Under the pieces are notes generated by a model, which saw only the letters and a program-made list of their open reading frames with translations, was not told where the DNA came from and made no database searches. From Raffaelea ambrosiae (lineage: Eukaryota; Ascomycota; Sordariomycetes; Ophiostomatales; Ophiostomataceae): DNA of 64,000 nucleotides. The DNA is taken from NCBI GenBank assembly GCA_002778195.1, contig PCDI01000006.1:2485950-2549949 (forward strand), read 5' to 3'. The translations under genes were made by a program, and so were the position numbers. Numbering within the stretch: position 1 is the first letter of the stretch; the number at the start of each line of letters is the position of its first letter. Positions 32,053 through 44,195 of this stretch are shown here, one piece after another.

Positions 32053-34012
32053 TCAGCCGACAGGCAGCTTCAGAGCACCCTTCTTCGCCAACAGACCGCC
32101 CACGACCACCGCGGCGGCCGCGCCGAGCGCGACCCACAGACGGCCGCTCCCGCTGCCGATGGTCTGGTCCTCCATGGTTTCGCCGCGGCGGAAGCCGAGG
32201 TTGTTCTTGGGCACGACGTGGCCCTTCTTGCGCATGTCGAACGGGGGGTAGCGGAAGGCCAGGACTCCCTCGAGCCAGGTCGGCAGCTCCAGGATGGTCC
32301 GCTGGTGGCTGAAGGCCAGGAAGCCGTACTTTCCGTGGTAGCAGCCCATGCCCGAGTCGCCCACGCCGCCGAACGGCGCGCCGGGCACGGCGAAGTGCAT
32401 CATCACGTCGTTGATGGTCACGCCGCCCGAGGTGGTGTTTTGGATGACTGGCCCAAGCAGAGAATTAGCGACGANNNNNNNNNNNNNNNNNNNNNNNNNN
32501 NNNNNNNNNNNNNNNNNNNNNNNGGGGGGGAAGAAAGAAGAAAAGAAAGAAAGAAAAAGAAAGAAAGAAAGAAAGAAAAAAGAAAAAAGAAAGAAAAAAC
32601 GAGAAAAAAGAAAAAAGAAAAAAGAAAAAAGAAAAAAAGAAAAAAAAGTCTGTCCATTGGGGAGGCTCCTACCGTGGTCGATTTCGGATTTGTCTTTGCT
32701 GAAAATGTAGATGGCGAGGGGATGGGGACGTCTGCCAGGGTACGATCAGCGACCAAGACCATGCGCAAGATCATCTGGGACAGGGTGCATGCAGATGCTC
32801 ACGCGTTGATGTCGTCGACAGCCTCCGCGTAGGTGGCCTTGATGACGGGGCAGATGGGCCCAAACAGCTCCTGGCGGAGGAGGACATCTATGGGCCCGTT
32901 AGCATCTCCCGGGACGAGAGCACGACACGAGCAAAAGGGCGTCCCGTCTTGCCTTGGGCGGTCACATCCGTCACGACCGCGGGCCCCAACAGGTGGCGGG
33001 CCGCGTCCTCCTCGGACGCCGGCCACACCCGGTGCACCGTGCCGCCCGTGTCCGCGAGCAGACCGGCCAGCCGCTGGAAGTGCCGCGCGTTCACAATCTT
33101 GCACATGTCCCCCGCGGCGCCGCCGCCCGACAGCACCGCCGCCCAGTGCACCAGGCGGGCGACGAAGGCGTCGTGCACGGCCGGGTCCACAAACACGTGG
33201 TTCACCGACAGGCAGATCTGGCCGGCGTTGAGCACCTTGGCGTAGGCGACGCGCTTGGCCGCCAGGTCGACGTCGGCGGTGGCCGTGACCACGGCGGGGC
33301 CCTGGCCGCCGAGCTCGAACAGCGTCGGCGTCAGGTGCGGGGCGGCGGCGGCGGCGACGATCTTGGCGACGGCGGTGGAGCCGGTGAAGAAGATGTGGTC
33401 AAAGGGCAGGGCGAGCAGCGCCGTGGTCTCGGCGGGCCCGCCGGTGACCAGCCGCACGGCCGCCGGGTCGAGGTAGCGGGCGACCAGGTCGGCCAGCAGG
33501 TTCTGCGACGCCACCGTCAGCTCCGACGGCTTGACCAGCACGCAGCAGCCGGCGGCGATGGCGGCGATCACGGGCTGCAGGGTGAGCAGGAACGGGTAGT
33601 TCCACGCGCCGATGACGAGGGCCACGCCCCGCGGCTCGCAGCGCACGCGGGCGCGGCCGAGCGTGCCAAAGAGGAAGCCGGCGCCGGCCACCGGCGCGTC
33701 GGCGGCCCACGCCTCCAGGTGGCGCAGGTGGTCGAGCACGTCGTTCTTGAGCGCCATCAGGTCCGACCCGAGCGTCTCAAAGTGGTGCCGCCGCAGATCC
33801 GCCGCCAGCGCCTGCACAATGGCCGCCTCGTTGTCCTCGAGCATCCACCAGAACTGCTTGAGCTGCCACTTGCGCCACCGCAGCGACTTGGTCCGGCCGC
33901 TGGCAAACGTCTGCACCAGCTGCGCGTGGGCCGCGCGGCTCTCTTCGGCCGATGTGTAGGGCCGGGGCGCGGCCGTGGCCGTGGCCACGGCGTCTGTGGC
34001 GCTGGACGACAT
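32053..34012 (-). CDS. Membrane-anchored aldehyde dehydrogenase (fatty aldehyde / YLO-1-like)
   Basis: Oxidises long-chain or apocarotenoid aldehydes to acids with NAD(P)+, probably at the ER or outer mitochondrial membrane. Four exons fit phase: 34012-32953, 32887-32803, 32731-32673 and 32447-32053, giving 532 residues. Landmarks in order: WNYPFLLTLQPVIAAIAAG, FFTGSTAVAKIV, FELGGQGP (general-base Glu), NAGQICLSVNHVFV with catalytic Cys267, QELFGPICPVI, HPLAIYIFSKDK, TTSGGVTINDVMMHFAVPG and PFGGVGDSGMGCYHGKYGF. A C-terminal hydrophobic anchor (LWVALGAAAAVVVGGLLA) is the mark of the fatty-aldehyde/YLO-1 subgroup. The first intron (32952-32888) starts with GC, not GT; the GC donor is needed to keep DVTAQDVLLRQELFGP in register. 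The assembly gap lies in the third intron, so the coding sequence is complete. Beta-apo-4'-carotenal oxygenase is an alternative name; substrate not decidable. Confidence 0.9.
32475..32523. other. Assembly gap (49 N) within an intron
   Basis: The N run is flanked on its right by a G run and a long GA-rich purine tract. It sits between the splice acceptor at 32448 and donor at 32672 of the aldehyde dehydrogenase, so coding bases are not lost. The true gap size is unknown. Confidence 0.9.
32524..32648 (+). repeat. Polypurine GAAA-rich tract next to the assembly gap
   Basis: About 125 bases of almost pure purine on the + strand, made of G8 and then GAAA/GAAAAAA units. On the aldehyde dehydrogenase coding strand it is a pyrimidine tract inside the third intron. 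This kind of sequence often breaks assemblies. Confidence 0.85.
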
Positions 34013-34757
34013 TGTGTGTGTTCTCTACCAGGGTTTTTGTCCGTTTTTTCTGTTTTCTTTGTTTTCTTTGTTTTCTTTGTTTTTTTTCCTTTTTTTTGGT
34101 GACGCAATTCCTGCGGTGTCTTCCTACGAGCACGGATGGCCAAGGGAGGGGATGGGGGAACAACCTGGCAGGACCACCAGCCCCTCTAGTGGAAGTGCAT
34201 AGTCGCTTCGGGCCCTTTTCAGCAGTTGGGCCGACTTGCAGGTTTCTGCCACATTCTACAGGGGGGGGTGGGCGGCTAGGTAGTTCCCGAAGCCGAAAGG
34301 GGGGAAGTCTATCACTAGCGAGATGCAGGCGCTTTCAGAGCGGGCGTTCACAAGAGCTCGCCAAGTTGCTGCGATAGGATGGATGCCTTCATCCGTACTT
34401 TGATCAATCTAGCGGGAAAACGCTCCGTTGAATTATGTCAGCTTACACGACAAACTCTCCCCTATAGGTAGGTGTCTTGGACCTCCTCCCATCTTCCGGC
34501 CGTCAGCCTTTCAGAGAATAATAAAAAAAGGAGAAAAATACAAATGAAATCTAGAAAGAAAGAAAACAAAAAAAGAGTTAAAAAGAATGTAAAGTCTAAA
34601 GAGGGCCACAGATGGCAAACGGCGTTGGAAAGATGCTCGGGTCAGCTCTTTCACACACACAGAGTCTATCTCCAACGAGTCTCTCTCCAACACAGAGTCT
34701 CTCTCCAACACAGAGTCTCTCTCCAGCACACAGAGACTCCCTCTCCACCAACATCCC
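34013..34757. other. Aldehyde dehydrogenase promoter region and ABC transporter 3' flank
   Basis: Holds T-rich GTTTTCTTT repeats immediately upstream of the aldehyde dehydrogenase ATG (about 34035-34100) and an 18-bp tandem repeat near the ABC transporter stop (34659-34749). No gene recognised. Confidence 0.6.
34659..34749 (+). repeat. 18-bp tandem repeat in the ABC transporter 3' UTR
   Basis: Units of ACAGAGTCTCTCTCCAAC occur about four and a half times with small changes (34659, 34677 shortened by three bases, 34692, 34710, then a diverged copy). They end just before the stop codon of the ABC transporter, which reads leftwards. Confidence 0.85.
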
Positions 34758-37700
34758 CTACAGCCTCTTCCTCTTCGGCACGCGCACCAGCCAGTAGAGG
34801 AAGAGCGCGGCCGCAATGTTAAAGGCAATGTAGGCCATGCCCAGGCCAAAGTCGCGCCACCGCTTGCCGTAGTCGGCGCTGATCGAGGCCAGGAACACGT
34901 CCGTGCTGGCAATCGAGCAGAAGCTGCAGCGGTCCGTGGCGTTGCTGTCGGTCAGGTAGCCGCCGCTCTGGGCGATAAAGTCGGCCAGGTACGCGCCGCA
35001 CGTCTGCCCGGCGGGCGGCGCAAAGTGCACCAGCTCGCTGGCGGAGCAGGTGACGGGCGCGTGGGCGAGCCCGGTCGAGAGCACCGACGAGATCCAGTAG
35101 GTAAAGGGGCTGACGCGGTACATGAAGACCCAGAAGCCCGGCATCTGCGCCGGCGACGCCACCACGCCGCAGAACATCAGGCACATCATGAAGAGCATGT
35201 TGGCCAGGTTGCCGCCGGCCTCGGCCGTGTCCGTGATGGCGATGCAGGCGCTGGCAAACGTGCACGTGAAGATGAGGAACTGCCAGAACAGCAGCCACAT
35301 CAGGCCGCCGCGCTCCGTCGTCGCGCCCGTCACCGCCGCGTTGTGCTGGAAGCCCACCGGGTAGTAGAGGCACACAAACATGAACACCGACATGAGCGTG
35401 TTCCACGGGATCTCCACCAGGATCTGCGACAGCATAAACACCTGCCAGCTGTACGTCTTGGACGGCCGCTCGCGCACCTCGTACAGCGCCCGCTGCGTCA
35501 CAAAGTGCGGCATCTGCTGCTGCACCAGCTGCCCAAAGATGCTCAGGATGTTGAAGATGGCAAACATCTGGTTCTGCAGGCCCTGGATCGACAGCGGCGC
35601 GTTCAGAAACACCAGCCCGATGAACAGCGACACCGACACGCACAGCACAAACTTGGAGTAGATGTACGACGGCGTGCGCCAGTACTGCTGGAACACCCGC
35701 TTCGACACGATCTGCAGCTGGCCCCAGAACGGCGCCGCAAACTCCTGGTAGGCGTGCGCCTCCGCCGCCTGGTTGGTCGCCGCCGCCGCCGCCGCCGATG
35801 TGGCCGCCTTCTCGTCCTGGCACAGCCGCTGCAGCTCCGCCTGCACCGCCGCGTACTCGGGGCTGTCCTTCCACGCCTGCGGCCAGTCGATGTCGCTCGA
35901 GGATCCCGGCGCCGCGCCGATCGCCGACAGCATCCACTCGGCCGGGTTCTCGCCCGGCGCGCACCGGGGCGCGCCGTTGCGCTCAAAGTACGCCGTCATC
36001 GTCGACGAGTGCGCGCCAATGTCGCCAAAGTACACGGTGCGGCCGCCCTTGGCCAGGAACAGGAGGCGGTCGAAGCGCTGGAACAGCATCGCCGACGGCT
36101 GGTGGATCGTGCACAGGATCGACTGGCCCGCCTTGGACAGCTTCTCCAGCAGGTCCAGGATCGCCCACGACGTCTGCGAGTCCAGGCCCGACGTCGGCTC
36201 GTCCACAAACAGCAGCAGCGGCGGCTTGGCCGCCAGCTCCACGCCGATCGTCAGCCGCTTGCGCTGCTCCACGTTGAGGCCCTCGCCCAGCACGCCCACC
36301 ACCGCGTCCGCGTACGCCTGCATGTCCAGCAGCTTGATCACCTCGTCCACGTACGCAATCTTGTCCGCCCGCGGCGTCGCCGCCGGCTGCCGCAGCAGCG
36401 CGCTGAACTCCAGCGCCTCGCGCACCGTCGTCGTCTCCAGGTGCAGGTCCTGCTGCTGCACGTAGCCCGTCTTGCGCTGGAACGAGCTGTCGCGCGGCTT
36501 GCCGTCCACCAGCATGTCGCCCGTGATCACCCCCATGGAGATCCGGTCCGCCAGGCAGTCCAGCAGCGTCGTCTTGCCCGCCCCCGACACCCCCATCAGC
36601 GCCGTCAGCGTCCCCGGCTTGACCCAGCCGTCCACGTTGTCCAGGATCCGCCGCGGCTCGCCCTTGATCTTGATGTCGTAGCACACCTTGCTCCAGTGGA
36701 ACACGCTCGTCGACGCCTGGATGTTGGCCCCACCGTCCGTCTCGTCGCTGCTGCTGCTCGTCTCGCCCGGGCCCGCGAACCGCACCGGGGCGCCCGACGC
36801 CTCGATGTCGCCCTTGGCGCTCGCCGTGCTGGGCGGCAGCTGGCCGCGCTTGAAGACGAGAACCTCGCCCTTGGACTTCTTGGCCGAGATCACCTCCACC
36901 GCCACAAAGTACACCAGGTGGCACACCAGCGCCATCGCGATCAGGATGCCCACGTTCCGCCACTTGTGGCTGCGGTAGTACTTGTAGTTGGCGTTGATGT
37001 AGGCGTCGCCGTTCACAAAGTCCTGGCCCGCGACCGACCCGACGGCTGTGCACGCGCGGTTGTCGGCGCTGACGTTCTGGTAGCCGGCGACCAGGGGGCT
37101 GGGCACATACGAATTGCACGCAAAGTCGCGCCCGCTGAACTCGTTGATCATCAGCGCCTCAAACCCGTAGGCCACCGGGTCGAGGTAGTTGATCCAGCGG
37201 CACCAGCCGAGCATATAGTCGACCGGGATGACGAATCCCGTGAAGATGACCAGGGCCAGAATCAGAATCGACGCGGGCACCATGGCCTGGGACAGGGTTC
37301 GCGACAAGGCAGCACTATAGTCAGGTTAGTGATAAGACGGGCGTTTTTTTTTTGTTTCTCTGCATTGTCTGGACACCACTCACATGCTGCGGAAAATGCC
37401 CGACATGCACAGCACCATCAGCAGCGACACGAACAGGAAAAAGAAAAAGTTCCCCGGGTGGCGGTTCAGGTGCGTCATAAAGTACATAATCAGGTTGTAG
37501 CAGAAGCAGTTCGCGATCTTGTACGGCATGTCGACCAGGACGGACGAGAAGGCCTCGGCCGACGGATGGTGGAAGCCGTAGCGCCGGTGCTTCTCGACGA
37601 TGGGCCGCTGCGAGTACTGCGTGAGGATCTCCAGGGCGCTGGCAAAGGCGTTCGTCAGGATGGCCACGAACAGCACGGCCGACCGGCTGTAGAACGAGCC

Positions 37701-39410
37701 CGTCGTCTGCGGCAGGTTGTAGAACAGCGACGAGATGATCAGGCCCACGATCGAATTCGCCAGCAGCATGAAGATGGTGAGCCCCGGGTCGCCGAACAGC
37801 CGCCGGAAGCCGCGCCACAGACAGAGGTTGACCTGCTGCCGGTACGACAGCGTGAACGGCGACTTGACCCGCTGGCCCTTGGACTGGCTCGTGTGCTTGT
37901 GCGCGCGGAACGCCTCCGCGTCGGGGCCGTCCACCGGGTACCGCGCGTTGTAGGCCTCGATCTCCGCCTGCAGCGCCTGGTACTGCGCGCTGTTGCGCCA
38001 GCACGTGGCAAACTCGTCCGGCGTCCGCGGCACGCGGTTCTCCCAGCCGGCACGCACGACCCGCTCCGACGGCGCCGTCATCGACGTGAGGAAGTCGGGC
38101 GTCGTCTGCCGCGCCGGGCACTCGAAGCCGAGGTTCTCAAAGAAGGCCTTGGCCGCGTCCGTGCGGCCAAAGAAGATCTGCCGGCCCTCGTACAGCACCA
38201 GCACCTTGTCGAACAGGTCGTACGCGCTCTGCGGCGCCTGGTAGATCGACACGACGCTGGTCTGGTCGAACACGTCCGACTGCAGCCGCAGCGTCCGGCA
38301 AAACTCAATGGCGTTGGCCGAGTCCAGGCCGCGCGTCGAGTTGTCCCAGCACTGCAGCGGCGCGTGGGACAGCGTGGCCTCGGCAATGGTCACCCGCTTC
38401 CGCTCGCCGCCCGACACGCCGCGCACGTACTCGTTGCCCACCCGCGTGTTGATCGTGTGGCTGATGCCGTACATGGCCAGCACCACGTCGCGGTAGTGCT
38501 GCGCAAATTCGTGGTGCGTCGTCCCCTTGGGCACGTTCCGCGACGTCCGCGCCCGCGCCGCAAACGTGAGCGTGTCGCCCACCGACAGCATGGGAAAGTG
38601 CACGTCGACCTCGGCCGTGTAGATCGACTCGCCCTTGTGGTCGCGGTGCATCTCCTCCGCCGACACGCCCCGGTAGTTGAACTTGGTCTCGCTGTCCATG
38701 TAGATGCCGCTGGTCTCGCCCGACACCGACTTGAGGAACGTCGAGCAGCCCGCACCCGGCGGCCCGAGCACAACGAGCATCTCGCCCGAGTTGACAAGGC
38801 CGTCCAGGTTCCGCAGAATGTCAATGCGCGTGCCCTTGCCGCCCCCCGTCGCGTAGCGCCGCGCAAGCTCCGGAATCTGGAAGAAGACGTTGCCGACGTC
38901 CTTTTGGTAGTCCGTCTCGGTGCCGTAGCCGAACACGTTCATGTGCTGAAACGACAGGCCGCTCCGCCGGAAGCCGTGGCCGTCCGTCTCGGAAACATTG
39001 GCGAGGGTCGACGCCCAGGCCCTGGCGCTGAACTTCTCGCTCCACGGGTTGAGCGGCGAGTTGGGGTCGTTCGAGAACAGCTGCCCGTGGTCCCCATGGC
39101 CGGCTACCGATGACTGCGTGTACTGCCGCGCCAGCTGCTGCACGACGCTGTTCCGTCTCTTCGTCTCGCTCGCGTCGTCATCGTCATCGCTGTTGTCTTC
39201 AGGCTCGGCAGCTACTTCGTTGATGCTGTCTGCAGTCGAGCGGGCGTGCTGCTCGTTGCCGTCTTTCACGGGCGTCGTTGGTTTGCCCAACGCTTGGCTG
39301 GCGTCTCCCGTGTTCTCAACAAAGGTCTTCCCGCTTCCATGAGCAGACGGCTCGCGAAGTTGATATGCCAGTCCGCTATCCGGGGCACGGCTCAAGTCGT
39401 CCGAAGCCAT
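34758..39410 (-). CDS. PDR-type (ABC-G full-size) ABC transporter
   Basis: A plasma-membrane drug/xenobiotic efflux pump of the pleiotropic drug resistance class, with layout (NBD-TMD)x2. Two exons fit: 39410-37384 and 37314-34758, giving 1527 residues, normal for the class; the join gives FRSIAALSRTLSQAM as in other members. NBD1 has the degenerate Walker A GPPGAGCST (about residue 216), signature VSGGERKRVTIAE and DNSTRGLDSANA. NBD2 has a canonical Walker A GVSGAGKTTLLD (about 915), the atypical signature LNVEQRKRLTIGVE and LFVDEPTSGLDSQ. This asymmetry is diagnostic of PDR pumps. Each half ends in about six membrane segments, with FTGFVIPVDYMLGWCRWINY before the first large outer loop and the end YWLVRVPKRKRL. 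The start MASDDLSRAPD is the first in-frame ATG. Substrate unknown. The downstream neighbour is a detoxifying aldehyde dehydrogenase; linkage may be chance. Confidence 0.94.
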
Positions 39411-42400
39411 GTCTGTCACTTGGTCAGCAGCTTTTTTTTTTTTTAAATTTGAATTTGAATTTGAGTCTGCTTGGTCATCTCATTTGACAAGTATATGTTC
39501 CCGCAAAGTTGATGGGCTCCGTTGGTTGGCTCGCAGTGTAAGGTGCCCGAGGGGTGGAAGCGAGGATGGGTCATGACGGACGCCCTCAGAATATGGCACT
39601 TACTAGACAATCAAGTCTCCAGCTTGGCCTTGTGGCCTGAGGTAAAAGTCAAAGGCGAGGTAGACTCTCTAAGGCAAGGAAAGAACAATGAATACAAAAA
39701 GAAGGAATGAATTGAATTGAATTGGTTGTCTAGTAGCCACCCAGTTATTCGGGGAGCGGTCCACGGTTCATTTATATGGAATGGCCTTGAAAAGTGTCCG
39801 TGTTTGGTTGGCCCGATAGCGCGTTTGCGAATACGTCTGTGTGTTTTCAGGAGTCTTCAATTCTATTTGAGGGAAAATCCTTGGCGCCCAGATTGTCGTA
39901 ACCCTATTCCCGGACTCTTGGAAGACACCGATCGGAACAAAACGGTCTCCGGGTCTGCAACATTTGTGGCTACACCGGGCGTGAACTGTACCCGAGTACG
40001 CAGGGGTGCTTAGTTGTCATGGTCGGGCCTGATCGGCACCGTAGCAGGATTTTCACTGGCTTGTCTCGCCTCGCGTCTGGCACGACCGCGAGGTGCACTT
40101 TGCAAAACTTTATAAGCCACAATACCTACGCTTCTACTGCGTACTCGTACATTCCATGCTCGTTTTTACATTTTGACGCTCAGCTCTTCCTCGCCACAAG
40201 CCCTACTGTAGGAAAAAGAAAGTTGTTCCTTCGTTTGCTTGTATGCAGCAAGCTGTCCAGGAAGCCAGAAGAGCATCGTCACACAATTCGCAGCACAGTT
40301 CACGTCAACAGTAGATAGGCTGGTTCTCGAACAGGATTCTCTTCCGACGAATACTCGTAGAAGTAAAATAGTAGTCATAGAACACCAGACCAGAATAGTA
40401 TTGACCACAGTGACTGCAAGCTGGTTGTTTTTTATTTATTTATGTATTTGTTTGTTTATTTTTTGGTCCCGGGTTCCTTCCATGCTTAAGTCGGTAACTC
40501 AGCTGCACAAACACCGGAAGAGAAATAAATAGAAACAGCGTAATGAAAAGAGGGAACTCTGATTAATTGCATAATGCTCTTGACAGTCTGGGTTGGGTTT
40601 CTTGCATCCGAGGGTAATTTTCCAAGGTGGTCCGCCTCGAGAGGCAACTCTGTCTCGAGCTGCGCTCCTCATTTCAAGTTAAAGTGAAGTTCAGGCGAGT
40701 ATCAATATCAAAAGGAAGTGGCGGCTCGTAGGTCTTCGGTCAGTTTAAAGTGGGCCAACCCCACAAGCCTTGCTGGGTCTCTGCCTAACTGGGTAAGTGG
40801 AACCCTTGCCGCGCCCCCAGCTCGTACTCGTACAATACAGAGGAAAGTGCCAGTGTCGGGGGACTGCAACAGCCCGAGAAAATTCCTAGATGTCGACAGA
40901 TCCGCTTCCACTTGACGCAGAACCCTTGGCACTGCATACATAGTAGAGGCCAAGGGGAGAAACGAAACATTGTCCGCGACGCTTAGGTAATTTGCAACTA
41001 TACGGTGGGTATGCAGTCATACATATTTACATATTATACAGACACGCGCACATAGACACACGTATGTATATATATAAATATATGTATCCTCGGCCGGGTA
41101 GGGCTCGGGTGAACACAGTTTTGTAGCTTGTACTGTATTTGGTCTGTCTTGCAGGCTCGGGGATTCACGAAATATCAATAATCTCTGTGCATCGTCTCTT
41201 CAAGCACGCTTCGGGCCTTTTTCGTTGTTTTTGGTCGTCGATGTATATGACTATCTCAGCAGTGCCCATGCTGTCTAGCTATGCCCACATATTTCAATTT
41301 GCCCTGCGGCTTGTGTCTGCAAACATCTGTCTCGTCTTGACAAGCATTGCGGTCGGAGAGGCTGCCACTGGAATAACCTTTGCACTATTCACCGTTGGCC
41401 TCCTTGTGTGTCTTGCTTCTACGGCATCCCACCTCGGCTTTTTCTGCTCTAACACCATTTTTTTTAGTCTTCAACCGCCTTTTGCTGGAACCTGGCCGAC
41501 ATCGTCTCTACATTGCTCCGCGGTAGCATAGCTGGCATTGCACGCATTCCTACGAGGTTGCACGCGTGTTGCGACTTCATGCTCTTCTTCTGTTTTTCCG
41601 TTGTTGCGTCTGGCCTTCAGCGTCTGGACCTGCAGGACATCCTGGATCTGGCTCGCTATGAAGGATACAAACTTCCCATCAGGGACATGGTGGAGGCCTC
41701 TGTTGCTTTCACTCGAATTGAAGCGTAAGAGCAACTTTGTATAGCATATTGGCATTGTTGAGGCTAACATGGCTGGCTTAGATGCGTCCAAATTCTTCTC
41801 TCTATCGGCTGCATTGTGAAAATGAATACTGTTGCGCATTGATTTTGTTTGGTTTCTGTATTGTGTGATACCCAAGTGCGGGAGTCGACTACTGGATAAA
41901 ATAGGGGCAGAGGTTTCAGTTCGAACTTGACGGAGGCTTTGGTGCGATTATATCATCTACATTGTCCGACTTGCATATAAGCGGGGTTCACGATAACTGG
42001 AAGGGGGGGGGGGAGGCTAGACTACCTTACTACCATATTGCAGTCTTCAAAGTAGAGGCAATGGCTAGGTGGCGAAGCTGGCAACGAATTTTAATTTCAA
42101 AAAATTGGCGGGCGAAAATGTGGCCGCCTTTGCCGGCGGGCTCAACCTTTTTCTACTTCATGATAATGTCTAGGTCGCTAGAGACCCCTCGTTTCATCGG
42201 CTGACGGAATCATAGACGGCCGAGAAGGGCTGGGCTGATCATGAGGGCACGGATTTAGACAAAATGGAGGGAATACCGGCGAAGACAGAATTTTAGCGTA
42301 CAAAAATTTAAAATAAAAGCAGTGTATTGACCTAAGTAGAACACTCTGGCTAGTATCGGGGGGTGGGGGGTAGCGTTTCCGTGCGCTCAGTGTAGGACAT

Positions 42401-44195
42401 GCTCTTTTGTGATTTGTACTTTTGTGCTTGCCTCTGCCATCTGCTGTGGTTGTTTGACCGTCCCAGTATTACCTAGCGTCCACAATTGTTCAGAATGTAC
42501 TTCCAGCCCTCTCTCCCACATTCGCATATCAATACTTCCTTCTGTGTCGGGCTGCCTCAGCTCCCTGATGCGTAGCCATCTGCTCCTCACTCGCCTAGTA
42601 CCAGTCCCCACCCCTCGCCGGACATACTCAGATAGAGTTTCTCACTCTATTTCCGCGGGATCTTATTATCCAACTCTCCTTAGTCCGCCACTTTACCCGA
42701 TACTGATACAACAGGTCTGTCCCACCGCCCCGGGTCAAGCAAGGCCATGAAATCCTGCTGCAGTGTATCAACATACATATCCACTTATACCTACCCGGCC
42801 CACCCATGTTGTATGTAGATGAATAACCCGCAGCTTAGCCATGCGGACTCAATGAGTTATAACCGGGGAACGTGTTGTTCGGGCAGTATGTACGTTGCGT
42901 GCGGTTCGATCCGCGATAAATGGCTTTGTGTTTACTTGGCAGGGGAACGGCAGGATATATAAAAAGGAGTGGGAAGTCCTACCGGTGGATCTAGCGGGAT
43001 CTGGAGATCGTCGTAGACCTTGCAAAGCTGGTAGCAGAAACCGGCACGAGACATGGTAGGATAGCAGGGTCTCTTCGGTAGGACCCGCTGTACGGAATAT
43101 TCGAGCAACATGCCATTTACATTTGCCAAGCCGGCGCCAGCACGGTGACGGCCAAGACCGGGTTTTGCTAGTACACATAGAAAAATTGAAACGAATTTTA
43201 ACTTCACCATACTCGAAGAGAATTTCACACCATTTCCCCCGTCTTTCCATATCTGCCTGTCTCTTCTGTCACTGTCTTCCCCCAAACTCTCCAGTGCGCC
43301 TGTCTCTCGAACTCGAGCTCGAACTTCTGAAAGAACAAGGGGGGGTTGGACGCTAGTGTTAGATACCCCTGGCCGGCCTCAATTAGCCACTTCAGCTCAA
43401 TTCGACCCCTCTCCCCAGACACTGCGCGAAAACCACAGTCAGCTTGGCCATGACACCCGTCGGGAGTTGGGCCATATGATCGACGGCACCCAATTATGGG
43501 GCGATACTTTTGGCAGCAACTCCTTGCGACGGTAGGGTGGCACGATATTGCTGTCGACGGGGAGAGATTTAAAACGAGCTGGCAATCATGTAGATATATG
43601 CAACAATGGCCTCGTAAGGCAGACAACAATCATCACCAAATGGGGTAGAGTTGAATTCGGAGTAACCAATCAGGCTCTAGATGTCGAGACAAGATGTAAG
43701 AACCTGAGAATGAAACAAGAAAATGTCGCGCATCGACACCACTGTTCGAACTGAAGTGAAACAGGGTCCCGAAAGGCCAAAAAAAAGAGAGACCAGAGTC
43801 AAGAATGAAACATGAGCCAAGAATTTCACTTTCGTGTAGACACACACATATCACATACACCCAACGACTGGCCTGCAATGAGAAACTTTGTATGGAGAAC
43901 TAGAAATTGAGCAGAAAAGAGAAGGATTAATGGCAGGACAAAAGTAAGGGAAACAAAAATCAAACGCCAAAATGATTTCTTCAAAAACAACACTTGGATA
44001 CATTGGACCATCGTTCATTCCCGGTCATCTCCAGGCTCTTTTCCCAGGCTTTGGTGAAATGCATTTCGAACCCAGCCCAGCCTTTTGTGTCCTTCTATAC
44101 GGTGTAAAGACACCCGCATTTCTATATCGCGGCAAGCAAGCAGCCCAAGAAGACCTGCTTCTTGTTTCCCAACGTTCTTTTATTCTTTACACGTT
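39411..44195. other. Long non-coding stretch upstream of the ABC transporter
   Basis: About 4.8 kb holds the ABC transporter promoter and the phosphoketolase 3' flank. It is AT-richer than the genes, with AT-only patches near 41055-41085. Three copies of TACTCGTA lie at 40142, 40352 and 40825. Overlapping short open frames occur at 41139-41875 on both strands without a recognised domain. A G11 run lies at 42003-42013. I see no confident gene, tRNA or transposon here. Confidence 0.5.

Noticed and set aside
35025..39113. A 1362-codon open frame antisense to the ABC transporter
   Set aside because: Same compositional effect; no domain, and it overlaps a well-defined PDR transporter on the other strand.
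42895..42925. A GGTTCGATCC word resembling a tRNA B box
   Set aside because: The flanking bases do not form a T stem and no A box or acceptor stem lies at the right distance.
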